62,693 nucleotides of DNA from Desulfobulbaceae bacterium (GTDB lineage: Bacteria > Desulfobacterota > Desulfobulbia > Desulfobulbales > Desulfurivibrionaceae). Position numbers and translations under genes: made by a program. Under the pieces are notes generated by a model. The model had not been told where the DNA came from and searched no databases. It saw nothing but the letters and a program-made list of their open reading frames with translations. Location: positions 1 to 62,693 of the forward strand of contig SJBG01000011.1 of NCBI GenBank assembly GCA_004332195.1, written 5' to 3'. Shown one piece after another: positions 48,443 through 57,558 of the stretch. Numbering within the stretch: the stretch's first letter is position 1; each line of letters begins with the position of its first letter.

Positions 48443-48482
48443 GTTTGATCTCGATTTTTACCCCAGTGACAGATGTTACGCT

Positions 48483-50426
48483 TTATCGGCTGACCACAGA
48501 TCCCGATGGTCGGGTTGTTGCCGCCCAGTTTAGCAGGCCCCCCGCCAACAGTACCTCACGATGACGGGAGGATACATGCAGGCGGGCCACAATGCGATGC
48601 TCACCCACCTCCAACGTCAACACTTCAGCCCCGGCGGCAATCTGTTGGTGAATCCCGGGAATCCGTACTTGCGCCCCGAGCTCAAAATGATCGTAATCAG
48701 CCCAATCAACGAAGGTCAAAGGAATAATCCCAAAGTTGATCAAGTTGGCTTGATGAATCCGGGCAAAGCTCTTGACCAGCTTGATCTCGACTCCAAGGTA
48801 GCGCGGGGCCAGAGCCGCGTGCTCACGAGAAGAGCCTTGGCCATAGTTGTCCCCGCCCACCACCAGGCCCGGCCCCCTGGCGCGAGCCCGTCGCACAAAA
48901 TCGGGATCCAGTGTTTCATAAACAAATTCACTGATGGCCGGCACATTGCTGCGCAAGGGCAAAATCTTGGCCCCGGCAGGCATGATATGGTCCGTGGTGA
49001 TATTGTCCCCGACCTTGAGTAACACCTCACCCTGCCAGTTGTCGGCAAGTGGGGCAAAATCAGGGAAGGGGGCGATGTTGGGTCCGCGAATGATTGCCAC
49101 TTCACCTTCATCCTGGGGTGGCTCGATCCGTGAATCACCCGGCAGATAACGCTGGGGCAGGCTAAAAATCGGGTATGGCCCCAAATCGCGGGGATCGGTG
49201 ATCTTGCCGGTGATTGCCGCCGCCACCGCCACTTCCGGACTACAGAGATAAACCTGATCGTCTTTGGTCCCGCTGCGGCCGGGAAAATTGCGGGGGAAGG
49301 TCCTGAGTGAGATGGTGTCGGTGGGTGGGGCCTGTCCCATGCCGATACAGCCAAGACAGCCGGCCTGATGGACCCGAGCGCCGGCTCGAACCAGAGTCAA
49401 CATGTCTCCTTGAGCGGTGAGATTTTCCAGTACCTGACGGCTGCCGGGGTTGATTTCAAAGCTGAGATTGGGACTGACATTCCGATTTTCCAGGGCCTTG
49501 GCCACCACCATCAGATCACGCAGAGAAGAATTGGAGCAGGATCCCACCAGAACCTGGGCCACCGGTCGGCCTGCCACCTCCCGCACCGCAACCACCTTAT
49601 CGGGTGACGAGGGACAAGCGATCAAAGGTTCAATGGACGAAAGGTCAATTTCCATGACGTGATCGTAAACCGCGTCAGCATCGGCGATCAGTTCCACCCA
49701 ACCTTGCGACCGACCCTGACTTGCCAGAAAGGCCCGGGTGTTGGCATCAGAAGGGAAAACCGAACTGGTAGCCCCCAGTTCGGCTCCGAAGTTGGTAATC
49801 GCCGCCCTTTCGGGCACCGACAAGCTCGCCAGCCCCGGTCCGAAATATTCCATCACACAACCGACTCCACCCTTTACCGATAAACGCTGCAACACCAAAA
49901 GCAGCACATCACGGGCCGAAACCCAAGGTGAAAGTTTGCCGCTCAGCCTGATGCCGTAAACCTGGGGCATCATTAAATAAAAAGGTTGGCCCGCCATGGC
50001 CATGGCCACATCAAGGCCCCCGGCCCCAATGGCCAGCATCCCCAAACCGCCGCCAGTGGAGGTGTGGCTATCGGAACCAAGCAGGGTTTTACCCGGCAGA
50101 CCGAAACGCTCAAGGTGTACCTGATGAGAAATCCCGTTGCCCGGCGGCGAGAAATAGAGGCCGAATTTGCGAGCCACTGATTGCAAAAAGCGATGATCAT
50201 CGGCATTGCGAAAATCAGATTGAATCAGGTTATGATCGACATAACAGACCGACAACTCAGTCTTGACCCGGGGAATTCCAATGGCCTCAAACTCCAGATA
50301 AACCATGGTACCGGTGGCATCCTGGGTTAAAGTCTGATCAATGCGAATCCCGATCTCCTGGCCCTTAACCAACTCCCCGGCCACCAGGTGAGCGGCAAGA
50401 ATTTTTTCCGTTACCGTCTGTCTCAT
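48483..50426 (-). CDS. aconitate hydratase, Aquifex type
   Basis: The 647-residue [4Fe-4S] enzyme interconverts citrate and isocitrate. It has the DQTLTQDATGTMVYLEFEA start, LGSDSHTSTGGGLGML, VGSCSNSS and GCLGCIGMG (the three cluster cysteines), and the swivel-domain DNYGQGSSREHAAL. The size and the order of blocks match the compact Aquifex-type aconitase found in many Desulfobacterota rather than AcnA (about 900) or AcnB. The start at 50426 (MRQTVTEKIL) fits the family N-terminus and has GGGA upstream; an ATG three codons earlier is too close to a ribosome site. Monocistronic. Confidence 0.88.
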   Translation of the reverse strand: MRQTVTEKILAAHLVAGELVKGQEIGIRIDQTLTQDATGTMVYLEFEAIGIPRVKTELSVCYVDHNLIQSDFRNADDHRFLQSVARKFGLYFSPPGNGISHQVHLERFGLPGKTLLGSDSHTSTGGGLGMLAIGAGGLDVAMAMAGQPFYLMMPQVYGIRLSGKLSPWVSARDVLLLVLQRLSVKGGVGCVMEYFGPGLASLSVPERAAITNFGAELGATSSVFPSDANTRAFLASQGRSQGWVELIADADAVYDHVMEIDLSSIEPLIACPSSPDKVVAVREVAGRPVAQVLVGSCSNSSLRDLMVVAKALENRNVSPNLSFEINPGSRQVLENLTAQGDMLTLVRAGARVHQAGCLGCIGMGQAPPTDTISLRTFPRNFPGRSGTKDDQVYLCSPEVAVAAAITGKITDPRDLGPYPIFSLPQRYLPGDSRIEPPQDEGEVAIIRGPNIAPFPDFAPLADNWQGEVLLKVGDNITTDHIMPAGAKILPLRSNVPAISEFVYETLDPDFVRRARARGPGLVVGGDNYGQGSSREHAALAPRYLGVEIKLVKSFARIHQANLINFGIIPLTFVDWADYDHFELGAQVRIPGIHQQIAAGAEVLTLEVGEHRIVARLHVSSRHREVLLAGGLLNWAATTRPSGSVVSR

Positions 50427-50963
50427 ATTATACATCCCATTGTAATTTTTACCCGTCGAGGGCGAACCGGGGCCTGCTCCTCATGGCAGCAAGCGGTGGG
50501 CAGGAATTAGAGCACATTCACCGAACCCCTGCCCCCTGGATTCTAGCTCCTAGCTCTTGACTCCCGGCTACGCCAGTCCAACATTTTTACCCTGAAATTG
50601 TCGCGTCTTAGGTGCATGCTTAAGGTTCGCTCCTGCCGACGGACGGGCACTACTACCACAGATCTCACCTTTTGTACATCTCTTACCATACATTGCACCC
50701 CAACCACCGCCCGACTATCCCAATAAAGTTGACAACGATTAACTTAATCATCTGTAAGCTGTTAGCTGACAGCTTTTTCAAACATCTAACCGGCGGCCGC
50801 CTCCCTGTTCAAAAAAATGACACTCCAGCACCGACGATCGTCGGTCGGAGAATCAAGATTTGTGGTTGAAGCCCCAGCATTCCCGGGAAAATCCTCGAGA
50901 AATCTTCAAAAAACCATTGAATACCGTGCAAAGCAACGGTAGATTGTCGATCTTATCATAAAA
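50427..50963. other. intergenic region between aconitase and flagellar block 2
   Basis: About 530 bases. No gene with a recognisable domain. The right end holds the sigma-54 promoter. A small perfect palindrome CGACGATCGTCG lies near 50831-50842. The rest shows nothing I can identify. Confidence 0.55.
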
Positions 50964-50979
50964 TGGCACGCTCTTTGCA
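50964..50979 (+). promoter_or_regulatory. sigma-54 promoter of the fliL-flhB operon
   Basis: TGGCAC-GCTCT-TTGCA matches the -24/-12 consensus TGGCAC-N5-TTGCA exactly. It precedes fliL by about 110 bases. An apparent in-frame ATG at 50963 lies inside it and is therefore not the start of fliL. A sigma-54 activator should bind upstream; none is visible here. Confidence 0.85.
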
Positions 50980-51088
50980 GAACAACGTAATCTCAAAGAT
51001 CAAACCATCTACCGGCCCAGACACCGTCATCACCAAGACCAAAAGCGAACGGTCGGTAATCACCGATCGGAATATGGAAAAGTTAGTC

Positions 51089-51574
51089 ATGGCGCAGGAA
51101 AAAAACACCGAAGAAAACACCAAAGAGACGCCGAAAAAAAAAAGCAGGCTCGTTTTTTTCATCATCGCGGTGGTCCTGTTGTTTTTGGGCGGCGGTGGTT
51201 TTTTCGTCTATACCACTATCCTGGCCCCCGCCCCCACCGAAGAACAAGAGGTCATTGGGCTTCCTCCCGCCATCGGTGAAATTTTCGCCTTGGAGCCATT
51301 TGTCTTAAACCTGGCGGACCCTGCCGGTCGACGTTTTCTGCGAATCAAGATTAAAATTGAACTCAATGATCTTACGGCAGTGGAAAGAGCCCAGCGGGCT
51401 ACCCCCAGGCTGCGAGACAGCGTCATCATGATGCTAACCGCCCTCTCCTTTGAGGAGGTTATGACCCATGAAGGAAAAATCCGCATCCGAGAAGAGTTGC
51501 TGGCCCGATTCAATGTAATTCTGCGACCAGATCGAGTCCGCAATATCTACTTCACCGAATTCGTGGTGCAATAA
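51089..51574 (+). CDS. fliL: FliL, flagellar basal-body-associated protein
   Basis: The protein is about 161 residues: a short polar, basic cytoplasmic part, one membrane helix (LVFFIIAVVLLFLGGGGFFVY) and a periplasmic domain ending IYFTEFVVQ, typical of FliL. FliL surrounds the stator units and supports torque. The start was placed at 51089 (GGAAAAG six bases upstream); an ATG at 51074 is also possible. Longer readings from 50963 would begin inside the sigma-54 promoter. fliM begins four bases after the stop. Confidence 0.93.
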   Translation: MAQEKNTEENTKETPKKKSRLVFFIIAVVLLFLGGGGFFVYTTILAPAPTEEQEVIGLPPAIGEIFALEPFVLNLADPAGRRFLRIKIKIELNDLTAVERAQRATPRLRDSVIMMLTALSFEEVMTHEGKIRIREELLARFNVILRPDRVRNIYFTEFVVQ

Positions 51575-51577
51575 CCC

Positions 51578-52567
51578 ATGGAACAAGTTCTCACTCAAGA
51601 CGAAGTCGATGCCCTGCTCAAAGGCATTGCCGGCGGCGACATCGAAGAACCTGAAGAGGCGTTTGATCCCGACGCCATAAGTATAACCCCCTACGATTTC
51701 ACCCTGCAGCAGCGCATCGTCCAGGTTAAAATGCCGACTCTGGACGCGATCAGCGACGCCTTCCTGCGGACGGTGCGCAACGCTCTATCCGCCTCCCTGC
51801 GCCGAATTCTGGACATCACTCCCGTCCCCATGAAACTTGAGCGTTTCGGGGCTTTCGTCCGCACCTTGCCATTGCCCGCCAGCCTCCAGATATTCAAGAT
51901 GCTCCCCTTCCGCGGTCACGCCCTCATCGTCCTGGAACCCCGTCTGGTCTTTATCCTGGTAGAAAGTTTTCTGGGCGGCAGTGGCACCCGCAGTGTCCGC
52001 ATCGAGGGTCGCGATTTCACTACCATCGAGCAACGTCTGATCCGCCGGGTAGTCGACCTCTTGCTCGTCCAGCTGGAAAAAGCCTGGCATTCTTTACAAC
52101 CCGTGCAGGTGCGGTATATCCGCAGCGAGATCAACCCTCAATTTGCCAAAATCTGTCAACCCGAAGACGTGGTCATCATCAACCGTTACGATGTCGATAT
52201 GGACCGAGATATCGGCAGTATCACCACCTGTATTCCGCTCAACAACCTGGAATCGATCAAGAGCAAACTGGCAACATCTTTTCAGCATTACCAGAGCGAT
52301 GAGGATATTTTGATTCGGCGCATCATCACCGAAAACATCAAAAACCTTGAGACGGAAATCAAAGTGGAACTGGGGCGAACCATCGTTCCGGCCCAATTCA
52401 TCATCAACTTGGCGGTGGGCGACACCATTCAACTAGACCGCCGAACCGACGAGCAGTTGCCGGTATTCGTGGGTGGCATCCGCAAATATATGGCCATGCC
52501 GGGAGTCCACCGGGGCAAGAACGCTGTGCAGATCAAGAAAAAGGTTCTGGACCAAAATCGGGACTGA
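51578..52567 (+). CDS. fliM: FliM, flagellar motor switch protein
   Basis: The 329-residue C-ring protein that binds phospho-CheY begins MEQVLTQDEVDALLKGI, the conserved CheY-binding peptide. It has a CheC-like middle domain with LDITPVPMKLERFGAFVRTLP and the C-terminal FliN-like domain (IVPAQFIINLAVGDTIQLDRR). All domains are present. It follows fliL directly and is followed by fliN, the standard operon order. Confidence 0.97.
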   Translation: MEQVLTQDEVDALLKGIAGGDIEEPEEAFDPDAISITPYDFTLQQRIVQVKMPTLDAISDAFLRTVRNALSASLRRILDITPVPMKLERFGAFVRTLPLPASLQIFKMLPFRGHALIVLEPRLVFILVESFLGGSGTRSVRIEGRDFTTIEQRLIRRVVDLLLVQLEKAWHSLQPVQVRYIRSEINPQFAKICQPEDVVIINRYDVDMDRDIGSITTCIPLNNLESIKSKLATSFQHYQSDEDILIRRIITENIKNLETEIKVELGRTIVPAQFIINLAVGDTIQLDRRTDEQLPVFVGGIRKYMAMPGVHRGKNAVQIKKKVLDQNRD

Positions 52568-52654
52568 AACGGCCAGCACCCTTTTCCAGTCGATCTGCCA
52601 ACTGCCGGAGCAACCGGATGATAAACAATGCAAGCAAAAAAAGGAGAGTGAACC

Positions 52655-53041
52655 ATGGTCGACGAAAAAAACGCCAATAAAGGGGCGGCGGGCGACGACT
52701 GGACGACAGCCTTGACCGAGCAAAAAGATAACAGCCCCAACTTTAACGAATTAAAGGCTGGCAGAGACGGTCAAACCGACAACCGGAATTTAAACTTCCT
52801 CCTGGATGTCCCTTTGGAAGTTTCCGTCGAACTGGGCCGAACCAGCATGATCATCAACAAGATGTTACACCTGACCCAGGGTTCGGTCATTGAACTGAAT
52901 AGGGTCGCCGGCACTCCGGTGGACATTTTCGTCAACCATAAGCTGATGGGCAAAGGTGAAGTGGTGGTTATCAACGAGCACTTCGGAGTTCGGATGACGG
53001 AAATCATCAGCCAAGCCGACCGCATCAAAAATATTAGTTAA
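52655..53041 (+). CDS. fliN: FliN, flagellar motor switch protein
   Basis: The 128-residue protein has a variable acidic N-terminus (1 to about 45) and a SpoA domain (LDVPLEVSVELGRTSM, then GTPVDIFVNHKLMGKGEVVVINEHFGVRMTEI). It forms the lower C-ring and helps dock the export ATPase complex. AAAGGAGAGTG lies before the ATG at 52655. The fliM-fliN gap of 87 bases has no gene. Confidence 0.96.
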   Translation: MVDEKNANKGAAGDDWTTALTEQKDNSPNFNELKAGRDGQTDNRNLNFLLDVPLEVSVELGRTSMIINKMLHLTQGSVIELNRVAGTPVDIFVNHKLMGKGEVVVINEHFGVRMTEIISQADRIKNIS

Positions 53042-53072
53042 AATCTCATCGCCGATCATAACTAACCATCCT

Positions 53073-53801
53073 ATGCTTAATACGTCCTCACGCCAGACTT
53101 TATTGACCGGAACTTTGCTCTGGATGCTGATCGCACTTGCCAGCCCAATCGGCATTGCGGCCAGCGAAATCCCGCCGCCAGGGGATCAATCGGCGACGCC
53201 AGGCGACCAGCATGAATCCGCAACTCCCGCGATCACAAATCCGGCGATGGCGACTCAGGCCAACCCGGCGGCCCAGCCTAACCCGGCGACCACATCTAAT
53301 GCCGAGAGTAGCTCATCCGCCCCCGATAACCCGGCAACCATCAGCCCTGAACATAATAATCCCTGGGCCCCCGACCCACCGCCAAGCTCCGGGCCACTGG
53401 TCGACCAAGGCGACCCTTTTTCGCCGGTTAAAGCCCTGGTCAAGGGCGTCGGCGCCCTGGCCCTGGTTATCGGCCTGATGCTCCTGATTGCCATCGTCGT
53501 GAGAAAACTCGGATTTCACCGGGGCTTGTCGGGACAGGAAGAATTAATCAAGGTGTTGGCCACCCGTTCCCTGGGCCCGAAAAAACATTTAGCGGTGGTG
53601 GCGGCAGTCGAGGAATACTTTCTGGTCAGCGTCGGCGAGCAGGACATCAACTTATTGGCCCGCCTGGACCACGAAAAAATCAGGAGTAGCATGCTGGCCC
53701 TGAAACAGCCAAAGATCCCCAACCAGGGGACCGCAGACGGATTTGCCGGTATCCTCTCCGGCCTGATCAAACGTGGCGCTAGGACCAACAGGAAGAAGTA
53801 G
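53073..53801 (+). CDS. fliO: FliO, flagellar export scaffold protein
   Basis: The 242-residue protein is longer than most FliO. It has an N-terminal signal-like helix (about 10-30), then about 80 residues of low-complexity Pro/Ala/Asn (repeated NPA) in the periplasm, one membrane helix (VKGVGALALVIGLMLLIAIVV) and a FliO cytoplasmic domain (VLATRSLGPKKHLAVVAAVEEYFLVSVGEQDINLL). FliO helps assemble FliP rings. Its place between fliN and fliP settles the identity. Confidence 0.88.
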   Translation: MLNTSSRQTLLTGTLLWMLIALASPIGIAASEIPPPGDQSATPGDQHESATPAITNPAMATQANPAAQPNPATTSNAESSSSAPDNPATISPEHNNPWAPDPPPSSGPLVDQGDPFSPVKALVKGVGALALVIGLMLLIAIVVRKLGFHRGLSGQEELIKVLATRSLGPKKHLAVVAAVEEYFLVSVGEQDINLLARLDHEKIRSSMLALKQPKIPNQGTADGFAGILSGLIKRGARTNRKK

Positions 53802-53805
53802 ACAT

Positions 53806-54588
53806 ATGGCAATTAAACTTCGATCTTCCTCATGCATCCGACCCATCTTGATTGCCGGGTTCGCCGTCTTTCCTGCCCTGTCGCTGTTCCCGACCGCGGC
53901 TGCGGCCATTCCTCTGCCCACTCTGCAACTGGGAATCGAGGAGGCCACTACCCCCAGGCAGGTCTCGATGGCCATCGAACTGCTGCTGATTTTAACCGTC
54001 CTTTCCATGGCCCCAGCCATCCTTTTGATGACGACCTGCTTCATCCGATTGATTGTGGTCTTTTCCTTTCTCCGTCACGCTCTCGGTACCCAACAAACGC
54101 CGCCGACCCAAATACTCATCGGCCTGGCCCTGTTCCTGACCCTGTTTATCATGGCCCCGGTTTTTGCCGAAATCAACAAGACGGCGGTGGTTCCGTACAT
54201 GGCCGAGGAAATCGGGATTGAGGAGGCCTTGCAGACCGCCGCCCAACCGATTCGCGCCTTCATGTTCAGGCAGACCCGGGAAAAAGATCTGGAACTTTTT
54301 CTGGGCCTGGCCCAGGCTTCTCGCCCGCAAAATCAGAGCGAGGTCCCCACCCACATTCTGATCCCAGCCTTTATGATCAGTGAACTCAAAACCGCCTTCA
54401 CCATCGGCTTTATCCTGTTTCTTCCTTTTCTGATTATCGATATGGTGGTTTCCAGCGTTTTGCTCTCCATGGGGATGATGATGATGCCGCCGATCATGGT
54501 GGCCATGCCCTTTAAAATTCTGCTCTTTGTCCTGGTGGACGGCTGGTACCTGATTGTCGGTTCGCTGGTCAAAAGCTTTGGGGTATAG
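53806..54588 (+). CDS. fliP: FliP, flagellar export gate protein
   Basis: The 260-residue protein has a cleavable-type signal sequence (ending TAAAA) and four membrane helices, including LTVLSMAPAILLMTTCFIRLIVVFSFLR and the C-terminal FFIIDMVVSSVLLSMGMMM-like block. It forms the central pore with FliQ and FliR. The ATG at 53806 has GGAAGAAG upstream; an upstream GTG would overlap fliO. fliQ follows eight bases after. Confidence 0.97.
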   Translation: MAIKLRSSSCIRPILIAGFAVFPALSLFPTAAAAIPLPTLQLGIEEATTPRQVSMAIELLLILTVLSMAPAILLMTTCFIRLIVVFSFLRHALGTQQTPPTQILIGLALFLTLFIMAPVFAEINKTAVVPYMAEEIGIEEALQTAAQPIRAFMFRQTREKDLELFLGLAQASRPQNQSEVPTHILIPAFMISELKTAFTIGFILFLPFLIIDMVVSSVLLSMGMMMMPPIMVAMPFKILLFVLVDGWYLIVGSLVKSFGV

Positions 54589-54596
54589 GAGGTTTC

Positions 54597-54872
54597 ATGA
54601 GTCCGAATGATGTGGCAGTACTCATCCAAAATTCCGTAAAAATGACTTTGCTCATATCCGGCCCCATCCTGGGAGTTGGCATGGCGGTAGGCCTGGTCAT
54701 CGCTCTGTTCCAGGCGATTACGCAAATCCAGGAAATGACCCTGACCTTTGTGCCCAAAATCTTTGCCGTGTTTATCACCATTCTCTTGCTTGCAAGCTGG
54801 ATGATCATCGTAATGGTAGATTACACCCACAACCTGATCATCAGCATTCCCGAGCTGGTCAGGGGAGGGTAA
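54597..54872 (+). CDS. fliQ: FliQ, flagellar export gate protein
   Basis: The 91-residue protein has two membrane helices and the conserved GLVIALFQAITQIQEMTLTFVPK segment. It packs around FliP/FliR in the export gate. AGGAGG precedes the ATG. Confidence 0.96.
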   Translation: MSPNDVAVLIQNSVKMTLLISGPILGVGMAVGLVIALFQAITQIQEMTLTFVPKIFAVFITILLLASWMIIVMVDYTHNLIISIPELVRGG

Positions 54873-54891
54873 TAGGGAGAACCAGGCAACC

Positions 54892-55683
54892 ATGGTTGAT
54901 CCGGCCCTGCTCAACTGGACCATTGACCATATCATGCGGGTATTGATGGTACTGATCCGAGTCGGCCCGCTGCTCTTTCTGATGCCGGTCTTTGGGGCTC
55001 GCGGAGTCCCGGCTCAGGTCAGGATCCTGATGAGCCTGACCATCGCCCTGGTGATTGCCCCGGTGGCGCCGATAACTGTTGCCGATCTGCCGATTACGCC
55101 TCCAGGATTCGCCATTTTTGCGGCCCGGGAAGTGGCGTTGGCCGCCATTTTGGCCCTGTTCACCCGCTTTATTTTCGCCGCAGTGGAAATCGCCGGCCAG
55201 ATAGTAGGAATTCAGATGGGGATGATGATAGCCGGCGTCATGGATCCCCAGTTCGGCACGCAAGTCTCGCTGGTGGGCATGCTCTGGAACATCGCCGCCA
55301 TTCTGATTTTCCTGGCCATCGATGGCCACCACATTTTTCTGGCGGCGATGATTCAGAGCTACCATTGGGTGGGGCCGGGCCAACTGGGCCTGATCGGTCA
55401 ACTAACGTACGAGGCCATGATGAACGGGGCACTCCAAATGTTCGTTCTGGCGGTGATGATCATGGCCCCCGCCATGGCAGTCCTGTTTTTTTCCCACATC
55501 GGTATGGGAATAATTGCCAAAGTCGTGCCCCAGATTCCGGTGCTGATTGTGGGCATGCCGCTGAACATTGCTTTGGGTTTGCTTTTCGCGGGCCTCTCGA
55601 TGGGCTATCTTGCCCCTTTGCTGATCGCTCGCTTCGAAATGCTGGGTCGGCTGCTCCCCCGCATCGTCGCCGGTTTAGGGTAA
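54892..55683 (+). CDS. fliR: FliR, flagellar export gate protein
   Basis: The 263-residue integral membrane protein has about six helices. It has the FliR features VRILMSLTIALVIAP, FAAVEIAGQIVGIQMGM and the C-terminal LNIALGLLFAGLSMGYLAPL. It completes the FliP5-FliQ4-FliR1 gate. GAGAACC lies upstream of the start. flhB follows after 138 bases without another gene. Confidence 0.96.
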   Translation: MVDPALLNWTIDHIMRVLMVLIRVGPLLFLMPVFGARGVPAQVRILMSLTIALVIAPVAPITVADLPITPPGFAIFAAREVALAAILALFTRFIFAAVEIAGQIVGIQMGMMIAGVMDPQFGTQVSLVGMLWNIAAILIFLAIDGHHIFLAAMIQSYHWVGPGQLGLIGQLTYEAMMNGALQMFVLAVMIMAPAMAVLFFSHIGMGIIAKVVPQIPVLIVGMPLNIALGLLFAGLSMGYLAPLLIARFEMLGRLLPRIVAGLG

Positions 55684-55821
55684 TACAACGAAAACAAACG
55701 GGCAGCCTATTTGAGATTTTGCTATTTGAGGCTGCAAAATAACGCGGAAGCAGGAAGGGGGCAAACCGAAAGAGCCGGTAAAAGTTACGATCCCCAGGTG
55801 TTTGACAACAAGGCCTGAGCT

Positions 55822-56883
55822 ATGGCAGAAGAGCAAGCTGGACAGGATAAAACCGAAAAACCCACCGAACGTCGCTTACTGGACGCCCGCAAAAAAGGGG
55901 ATATCGCCAAGAGCATCGAGGTTCCCTCAGCGGCGGGGTTGCTGGCTGGAATAATTGTTCTTTACTTCATCAGCGAGTACATGTTCAAAGAGTTTGCCGG
56001 AATGATGCAGTTCTATCTCGAAAATCTCCATGATCTGCAAATTACTCCCGGCAATATGACCGCCATTTTCCGGCAGGCCATGCTGTCGATGTTCACCTTG
56101 CTCTGGCCGTTGATGCTCACCGTTTTAATCGCCGCCCTGCTGGCCAACTATTTCCAGGTTGGCGTGCTGTTCACCACCGAGACAATCACCCCCAAGCTGG
56201 AAAAAATCGATCCCATCAAGGGTTTCGGTCGGCTTTTTTCTAAACAAGCTGCCGCCAATTTCATAAAATCCATGATCAAACTAGGTCTGGTGGGCTATAT
56301 CGTCTACCGAGAGATCGTCCATTCCATCGATGCCATCCTGCCATTGATGGATAAGGCTCCTTATCCCATCATGCTCTTTGTCATGGAAACATCTTTCTGG
56401 ATTGCTCTTAAATGCGCCTTGGTCCTTATTCTGATCGCCGCCCTCGATTACGCCTTCCAGCACTGGCAATTCACGGAAAAGATGAAGATGACCAAACAAG
56501 ATATGAAGGATGAGACCAAGCAGAGCGAGGGCGATCCGCACCTCAAAAGTCGGATTCGCTCGATCCAGTTGGCGATGGCCAAAAAGAGGATGATGAGCGA
56601 GGTCCCCAAGGCCGACGTGGTAATCACTAACCCCACCCAACTGGCGGTGGCCATCAAATACGACGCCTTGACCATGAAGGCCCCCAAAGTGCTGGCCAAG
56701 GGGGCCGGAGAGGTGGCCGGGAAAATTCGGGAAATCGCCAAGGAGCACGGAGTGCCGCTGGTTGAAGACAAACCCCTGGCCCAGGTCCTTTATAAGACGG
56801 TGGAAATCAACGAAAGCATTCCTGAAAACCTCTTTCAGGCCGTGGCCGAGGTCTTGGCTTACGTTTACAACTTGAGGAAATAA
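55822..56883 (+). CDS. flhB: FlhB, flagellar export substrate-specificity switch
   Basis: The 353-residue protein has four membrane helices in the first 210 residues and a cytoplasmic domain with the autocleavage site NPTQ (in VVITNPTQLAVAI; NPTH in many family members, so Gln replaces His here). It switches export from hook to filament subunits. The N-terminal EKTEKPTERRLLDARKKGD-like segment is conserved. It is the last recognisable flagellar gene of block 2. Confidence 0.96.
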   Translation: MAEEQAGQDKTEKPTERRLLDARKKGDIAKSIEVPSAAGLLAGIIVLYFISEYMFKEFAGMMQFYLENLHDLQITPGNMTAIFRQAMLSMFTLLWPLMLTVLIAALLANYFQVGVLFTTETITPKLEKIDPIKGFGRLFSKQAAANFIKSMIKLGLVGYIVYREIVHSIDAILPLMDKAPYPIMLFVMETSFWIALKCALVLILIAALDYAFQHWQFTEKMKMTKQDMKDETKQSEGDPHLKSRIRSIQLAMAKKRMMSEVPKADVVITNPTQLAVAIKYDALTMKAPKVLAKGAGEVAGKIREIAKEHGVPLVEDKPLAQVLYKTVEINESIPENLFQAVAEVLAYVYNLRK

Positions 56884-57035
56884 GACGCGATGTTAGTTCC
56901 ACCATGAAAATTGGCATCGGCGCCTATCAAATGAAATCCAATGGTGAAATCCTCAAAAAGGGATGATGAATCGGCGCCCCAAAATGTGAAGTTGTTTCTG
57001 AGTGCGCCCTTGGATCTGTTAGTTTTTTTTCATGT

Positions 57036-57065
57036 TTGACGACCGGGCACCCGACAAGGTATAGT
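57036..57065 (+). promoter_or_regulatory. probable sigma-70 promoter
   Basis: TTGACG, 18-base spacer, TATAGT. It lies about 45 bases before the small gene at 57109, so that gene and the pseudouridine synthase may be transcribed apart from flhB. Confidence 0.5.
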
Positions 57066-57108
57066 GTTAAATACAACCTTAACCTAATGCAGGCAGAAGG
57101 GGGACCTG

Positions 57109-57552
57109 ATGAAAATCTCCGACGTTTCGCAATCACCGCTCATAGCCGGCCGAAATCAAAGCAGTGACTCTTCACCCGCCGGCGGGACCAATTTCGCTGC
57201 CATCCTACAGAGTCATCTGCGGGGGGCCACAGCCACTAATTCCGCCACCGCGGTTAACGCCGCTACTATCCCAAACGTCACAACTTCGGCCCACTTGCGC
57301 CTGGAAAGCCTGGGGATCACCCAAACCACTATTGCCACCCTCGATTCATTCAGTGCGGCCTTGGGCAACACCGCGCTCAAGGTGGAAGAGCTGGAACCTT
57401 ATATCAGCGCTCTGGAAAACAACGTGGTGGCCATGCTAAGTTTAAAGGAAAGACTGCCAAGTCAAGACCCGTTGAGCAAAATCTTGGAGGAAGTTGCCTC
57501 CGTTTCCTACCTGGCAACCGCTAAATACCACCGCGGAGACTACAATATCTAG
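57109..57552 (+). CDS. small hypothetical protein downstream of flhB
   Basis: I do not recognise this 147-residue protein. It has a Ser/Thr/Ala/Asn-rich, probably disordered N-terminal half and a C-terminal half with regular leucine spacing that should be helical (LESLGITQTTIATLDSFS, then VEELEPYISALENNVVAML). It has no signal peptide or membrane segment. An AAGGGGGACC ribosome site is good. It ends six bases before the pseudouridine synthase. Neighbourhood suggests a flagellar or regulatory role, but nothing more can be said. Confidence 0.6.
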   Translation: MKISDVSQSPLIAGRNQSSDSSPAGGTNFAAILQSHLRGATATNSATAVNAATIPNVTTSAHLRLESLGITQTTIATLDSFSAALGNTALKVEELEPYISALENNVVAMLSLKERLPSQDPLSKILEEVASVSYLATAKYHRGDYNI

Positions 57553-57558
57553 ACGCCC

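Noticed and set aside
50963-51088. N-terminal extension of FliL starting at 50963
   Set aside because: The ATG lies inside a full sigma-54 promoter, upstream of any transcript start, and has no ribosome site.
56904-56966. 20-codon frame after flhB (starts MKIGIGAY)
   Set aside because: No good ribosome site and no recognisable family. It could be a remnant but cannot be supported as a gene.
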